A stretch of 25,088 bases of DNA, from positions 1-25,088 of the IMG/VR virus record IMGVR_UViG_3300023109_000128. One strand, written 5' to 3'. Below, in pieces: positions 22,042 to 25,088 of this stretch. The notes below the pieces were generated by a model that saw only the letters and a program-made list of their open reading frames with translations, ran no database searches and was not told the origin of the DNA. The position numbers were made by a program, and so were the translations under genes. Source of the DNA: a virus. Positions within the stretch are counted from its first letter, which is position 1; each line of letters opens with the position of its first letter.

Positions 22042-22464
22042 ATGACTAACATCGTAGATCTAAACAAATACAAAGAATTTGTAGACGAAGTAACCAGCAA
22101 AGAATCTAAATCTACTGTCGATATGTACAATCGTATGGTTGACATGGAAACAGGCAAAGACGGTGCTGAAGTAAACAGCGCACGGCTTGTTACTGGTGCT
22201 ATTGGCTTAGCAAGTGAAGCAGGCGAGTTTGCTGAAGTTGTAAAGAAAATGGTTTTTCAAGGTAAGCCCTGCGATGAAGAAACTGTTTTTCACATGAAGC
22301 GTGAGCTTGGTGACATTATGTGGTACTGGGTAAATGCTGTAAACGCAATTGGTGAAGATCCTAATGAAGTAATTGCCGAAAACGTCCGTAAACTAGAAGC
22401 ACGTTACCCTGGTGGTAAGTTTGATGCGTTCTACAGTGAAAACCGCAAAGACGGAGATCTTTAA
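22042..22464 (+). CDS. mazG: MazG-like nucleotide pyrophosphohydrolase
   Basis: The product (140 aa) is an all-alpha NTP pyrophosphohydrolase of the MazG type, hydrolysing (d)NTPs or ppGpp-like substrates to monophosphate and pyrophosphate. The metal-binding pair is visible: E59-AG-E62 in LASEAGEFAEVVKK and E88-LG-D91 in RELGDIMWYW, with the helix between containing the Lys-rich FQGKPCDEET loop. NAIGEDPNEVIAENVRKLEA RYPGGKF is the usual C-terminal helix and RYP(x)GKF ending. Marine phages often carry this gene, possibly to recycle host DNA nucleotides or lower alarmone levels. It has its own promoter set in an inverted repeat (21983-22034). Its stop overlaps the next start (TAATG). Confidence 0.9.
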   Translation: MTNIVDLNKYKEFVDEVTSKESKSTVDMYNRMVDMETGKDGAEVNSARLVTGAIGLASEAGEFAEVVKKMVFQGKPCDEETVFHMKRELGDIMWYWVNAVNAIGEDPNEVIAENVRKLEARYPGGKFDAFYSENRKDGDL

Positions 22465-22658
22465 TGTCATTTAAGTCTCGCGAAGAATACACCGAATGGG
22501 CTCTTGATCTACTTGACAAGTATGGTGTAAAAGACCCCAACACTTATACTGCTGCTGAACTCAAGCATTATAATCCTAACATTCCTGAATCATTTATTGA
22601 TGATTATACAGGAAGCACAAACAACTACGACACTTATAAAGTTAATATCAAAAGGTAG
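22464..22658 (+). CDS. small protein of unknown function (64 aa)
   Basis: MSFKSREEYTEWALDLLDKY begins an amphipathic helix, followed by KDPNTYTAAELKHYNPNIPE and an Asn/Tyr-rich tail. No recognised family. Translationally coupled to mazG (TAATG at 22462-22466) and followed three bases later by the NADAR gene, so it belongs to the same transcript. Confidence 0.7.
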   Translation: MSFKSREEYTEWALDLLDKYGVKDPNTYTAAELKHYNPNIPESFIDDYTGSTNNYDTYKVNIKR

Positions 22659-22661
22659 TAA

Positions 22662-23165
22662 ATGATGGATAACAAACATTGGGAATACGAAGACACCGAT
22701 ATGATTCTGTTTTGGAACGGAATCTTTTCTAACTGGTATCCAGCTGGCTTTGTAATTGAAGGTGTTGAGTATAACTGTGTTGAACAGTACATGATGGCAG
22801 AAAAAGCTCGCTACTTCAACGATACTGAAATCGAACAGAAGATTATGAACGCAACGTTCCCGGGCGAGCAAAAGAGTCTCGGACGCAAAGTACGCAAATT
22901 TGATGCTGACGCATGGATGGCAGTGTGCAGAGAAAAAGTACTTCCTGGTATTATTGCTAAGTTTAAGTCTCATCCATCACTTAAGAATCTACTGCTACAA
23001 ACAGGTGATAAGATTATCGCAGAAGCATCACCTGTTGATAAAATCTGGGGTATCGGGTTAGCGCCAGATGACACAAAAGCACAAGACCAAGCTAACTGGG
23101 ATGGTCTAAATATTCTCGGAGAGCTAACAATGGAAGCTCGCAAGCAATTAAAGGAAAATGCGTAA
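22662..23165 (+). CDS. NADAR/YbiA-like family protein
   Basis: The product (167 aa) matches the NADAR (YbiA-like) fold: FWNGIFSNWYPAGFVIEGVE, then YNCVEQYMMAEKARYF (about residues 38-53), FPGEQKSLGRKVRKFD, AKFKSHPSLKNLLLQTGDK, and the closing block IAEASPVDKIWGIGL with W-D-G-L-N-I-L-G (about residues 115-155). NADAR proteins include N-glycosidases acting on riboflavin intermediates and enzymes that remove ADP-ribose from guanine bases, the antitoxin partners of DarT1-type toxins. In a phage this suggests reversal of DNA ADP-ribosylation, an anti-defence role, though metabolic function is equally possible. AAAGG (22650-22654) favours ATG 22662 (7-base spacing) over 22665. Overlaps the clamp-loader start (TAATG). 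Confidence 0.85.
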   Translation: MMDNKHWEYEDTDMILFWNGIFSNWYPAGFVIEGVEYNCVEQYMMAEKARYFNDTEIEQKIMNATFPGEQKSLGRKVRKFDADAWMAVCREKVLPGIIAKFKSHPSLKNLLLQTGDKIIAEASPVDKIWGIGLAPDDTKAQDQANWDGLNILGELTMEARKQLKENA

Positions 23166-24085
23166 TGAAAGAACTTTGGGTAGAAAAGTATCGTCCTAAG
23201 ACGGTAGACGGTTATGTGTTTCGTGACGAAGCACAGCGCAATCAAGTAAACACTTGGATTAAAGAAAAGACTATTCCGCATTTGCTGTTTAGTGGTAACG
23301 CAGGCATTGGTAAGACTACACTTGCTAAGCTGCTGTTTAACGAGCTTGAGCTTAACCCGCTTGACATTCTTGAGATTAACGCAAGTCGTACAAACTCCGT
23401 AGATGATGTACGTGATAAGATTGTAAACTTTGTACAAATGATCCCGTTTGGTGATTTTAAGGTTGTACTGCTCGACGAGGCTGACTATTTGTCTCCAAAC
23501 GCACAAGCAGCACTTCGCGGAGTAATGGAAGAGTATCACAGCACCGCACGTTTTATTCTTACGTGTAACTACCCAAACAAAATTATTCCTGCTATTCATT
23601 CACGTTGTCAAGGCTTTCACATTGCCAAGATTGATCAAACAGAGTTTACTGCTCGTGTTGCTGAGATTTTGATCACTGAAGGCACTGTGCCTGATCTTGA
23701 TGTACTTGATACTTATGTAAAGGCTACATATCCTGATCTGCGTAAGTGTATCAATATGGTACAGCAAAACATTGTCGACGGTACACTTGTTACTCCGCAG
23801 CAAGGCGACAGCGGCGAAACTGATTGGAAACTTGACATGGTTGAGTTGTTCAAAGCAGGCAAGATCCAAGAAGCTCGTAAGATGCTGTGTGGTTCAGTGC
23901 GAGCCGAAGAAATGGAAGAAATCTATCGTTGGTTATACGACAATATCGAACTGTTCGGAAATGAGCAGCAACAAGACCAAGCAGTGCTAATTATTAAGCA
24001 GGGCTTGGTCGATCACACCCTTGTAGTAGATCCTGAAATTAATCTGGCTGCTACGCTTATTAGATTAGCAAGACTAAAGGATTAA
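23165..24085 (+). CDS. 44: sliding-clamp loader large subunit (gp44-like)
   Basis: The product (306 aa) is an AAA+ clamp loader ATPase corresponding to T4 gp44, which with gp62 loads the gp45 clamp. It shows WVEKYRPKTVDGYV (residues 5-18), Walker A GNAGIGKT 44-51, Walker B VVLLDEAD 100-107, sensor 1 in FILTCNYPNK (130-139) and the SRC arginine-finger motif 146-148. The helical collar domain follows from about residue 200. Length is close to T4 gp44 (319 aa). Because late transcription in T4 needs the loaded clamp, this gene links replication to the NATAAATA late promoters seen here. No gp62 or gp45 gene follows; instead tdk is next, so gene order differs from T4. Confidence 0.95.
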   Translation: MKELWVEKYRPKTVDGYVFRDEAQRNQVNTWIKEKTIPHLLFSGNAGIGKTTLAKLLFNELELNPLDILEINASRTNSVDDVRDKIVNFVQMIPFGDFKVVLLDEADYLSPNAQAALRGVMEEYHSTARFILTCNYPNKIIPAIHSRCQGFHIAKIDQTEFTARVAEILITEGTVPDLDVLDTYVKATYPDLRKCINMVQQNIVDGTLVTPQQGDSGETDWKLDMVELFKAGKIQEARKMLCGSVRAEEMEEIYRWLYDNIELFGNEQQQDQAVLIIKQGLVDHTLVVDPEINLAATLIRLARLKD

Positions 24086-24088
24086 ATC

Positions 24089-24640
24089 ATGCGGGGACAA
24101 TTAGATGTTTATGTAGGCCCTATGTATGCTGGCAAGACCAGTAAACTGTTACAGCGTGTACTTTGGCTCAGTCACCAGCGTAAAAAAGTATTAGTAATCA
24201 AGCCAAGCAAAGATGATCGTTACAGCGAATCTGAAATTGTTACACATAACCAACTAAGTCATCCTTGCATGAGTGTTAAATCCACTACTGAGTTTGACCA
24301 AGACCATAATGTAATACCCGAGCACTTTGATACTATTTGTCTTGACGAGGCACAGTTTTTTGACACAAAAGAAACTGTAGCAGTTGTAGAGAAATGGCTT
24401 AGTGCCGGGGTTAACGTAGTTGCTGTTGGTCTTGATCAAGACAGCAGGGGAGTGCCATTTGAAACTGTAGCATTGCTTATGGCGTTGTCAGACTCTGTAG
24501 AAAAGATTGCAGCAGTGTGTACCAAATGCGGTGCGCCTGCTACAAAAACATACAGACTCAAAGCTAGTGGCGATCGTGTACAGGTAGGCAGTATGGGCAT
24601 GTACGAGCCTCGATGCACGGAGCACTGGGAGCCAAAATGA
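24089..24640 (+). CDS. tdk: thymidine kinase
   Basis: The product (183 aa) is a type II thymidine kinase phosphorylating thymidine to dTMP. P-loop GPMYAGKT 10-17, catalytic Glu87 in LDEAQFF (85-91), GLDQDSRGVPFE (the lasso/strand block, usually GLDxDFRGxPF; here Ser replaces the usual Phe), and the zinc site CTKCG plus a late C-x-x-H (about residues 145-180), though the last pair differs from the usual CxxC/H spacing. YEPRCTEHW is the usual C-terminal block. Shine-Dalgarno AAAGGA at 24075-24080. Stop overlaps the next start (ATGA). Confidence 0.93.
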   Translation: MRGQLDVYVGPMYAGKTSKLLQRVLWLSHQRKKVLVIKPSKDDRYSESEIVTHNQLSHPCMSVKSTTEFDQDHNVIPEHFDTICLDEAQFFDTKETVAVVEKWLSAGVNVVAVGLDQDSRGVPFETVALLMALSDSVEKIAAVCTKCGAPATKTYRLKASGDRVQVGSMGMYEPRCTEHWEPK

Positions 24641-25088
24641 TTTACATTTTAGTAGCTCTTGAGGATGAGCTCTCATCTAATCCGTATCCTGATCAGTATA
24701 CTATTATCTATACCGGAGTTGGTAAAGTAAATGCTACCCATGTAGCTACTATGATATCTCTTCGTAACGACTGCGAAAAAATCATTAACTATGGTACTGC
24801 TGGCGCATTCAGTAAGTTACACGTCGGTAGTTTGCTTGAGATCGGTATTGTCCGACAAAGAGATATCGACGCTCGTCCGTTAGTGCCTTTAGGAACAACA
24901 CCATTTGATCAGTTTCACCCTAGTGATATTAGAATATCAGATGTTAATGAATACAGCGTGAGCACAGGTGATAACTTTGTAACAGCACAGCCCGAATTAA
25001 CAAGTGACTGTGTAGACATGGAAGCATACGGTATTGCTAAAACATGTCGATTGACAAGCACCCCATTTGAATGTTATAAGTATATTAC
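24637..25088 (+). CDS. MTA/SAH nucleosidase-like protein, truncated by window end
   Basis: The open frame starts with MIYILVALEDELSSNPYPDQ at the ATGA overlap with tdk and runs without a stop for 150 codons to the window end. It shows the nucleoside phosphorylase/hydrolase pattern: TGVGKVNATHVATM (phosphate or nucleoside strand), NYGTAGAF (the GTAG loop), and CVDMEAYGIAKTC with the ribose-binding Met-Glu pair. It resembles 5'-methylthioadenosine/S-adenosylhomocysteine nucleosidases, though shorter between blocks. Such an enzyme would remove SAH and MTA, favouring methylation, or salvage nucleosides with tdk. The substrate cannot be settled from the sequence. Confidence 0.85.
   Translation, partial: MIYILVALEDELSSNPYPDQYTIIYTGVGKVNATHVATMISLRNDCEKIINYGTAGAFSKLHVGSLLEIGIVRQRDIDARPLVPLGTTPFDQFHPSDIRISDVNEYSVSTGDNFVTAQPELTSDCVDMEAYGIAKTCRLTSTPFECYKYI

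Noticed and set aside
22970-23599. 209-codon minus-strand frame across the NADAR and gp44 genes
   Set aside because: Both + strand genes there are confidently identified and the antisense product has no recognisable features.
1-25088. CRISPR arrays, tRNA genes, insertion sequences
   Set aside because: No regularly spaced repeats, no tRNA cloverleaf with TTC-type T-arm other than the tmRNA part, and no transposase-like frame were seen by eye.

Overview
The window looks like part of the genome of a T4-like (Tevenvirinae-related) marine myovirus whose host is probably an alphaproteobacterium. The T4-like assignment rests on a gp44-type clamp loader, a GroES/gp31-like co-chaperonin, a large cassette of fibre and baseplate-type proteins of the kind seen in marine T4-like phages, and repeated late-promoter octamers of the form NATAAATA. 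The host assignment rests on the tmRNA at the left end, which is circularly permuted (two-piece) in the manner of alphaproteobacterial ssrA genes. Everything except one gene lies on the + strand, densely packed, with ATGA or TAATG overlaps at many junctions.

Layout. 1-340: a phage-encoded permuted tmRNA with an exact TATAAATA late promoter upstream and an intrinsic terminator downstream. 340-1674: a perfect TTGACA-17-TATAAT promoter driving an unknown Lys-rich protein. 1675-1883: 209 bases that do not code and have several possible helices (candidate ncRNA). 1884-3167: fibre-like structural protein. 3171-6796: an auxiliary operon-like stretch (QueD-like enzyme, tiny membrane protein, ClpP, glycosyltransferase, two small unknowns, one with an apparent ATT start, and UV-damage endonuclease). 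6783-7334, minus strand: a secreted HExxH metallopeptidase. 7384-19929: the structural cassette, holding a coiled-coil protein, an IscA-type Fe-S carrier, a 2319-residue fibre, two further fibre-like proteins, a 933-residue protein with Ig-like (He_PIG) repeats and a 186-residue structural protein. 19929-21982: conserved small genes including a DnaE-like fragment and the co-chaperonin. 21979-25088: nucleotide metabolism and replication (MazG pyrophosphohydrolase behind a promoter set inside a 14-bp inverted repeat, a small unknown, a NADAR-family protein, gp44, thymidine kinase and a truncated MTA/SAH nucleosidase).

How it may fit together. Two kinds of promoter separate the parts: four sigma70-like promoters (TTGAC[A/T], 17-bp spacer, TATA-type -10) precede auxiliary and metabolic genes, while NATAAATA octamers sit upstream of the tmRNA and most structural genes. 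The phage carries its own proteostasis set: a tmRNA with an ALAA-ending tag, a ClpP subunit with an intact triad, and a co-chaperonin. Together these could rescue stalled ribosomes, destroy the tagged products and fold phage proteins late in infection. MazG, thymidine kinase, the nucleosidase, NADAR and the clamp loader form a nucleotide and replication group.

The most striking items are the permuted tmRNA with its late promoter, the promoter-within-inverted-repeat upstream of mazG, the apparent ATT-initiated gene at 5580, and the structured-looking non-coding stretch 1675-1883. All identifications come from reading motifs by eye; no database search was run.
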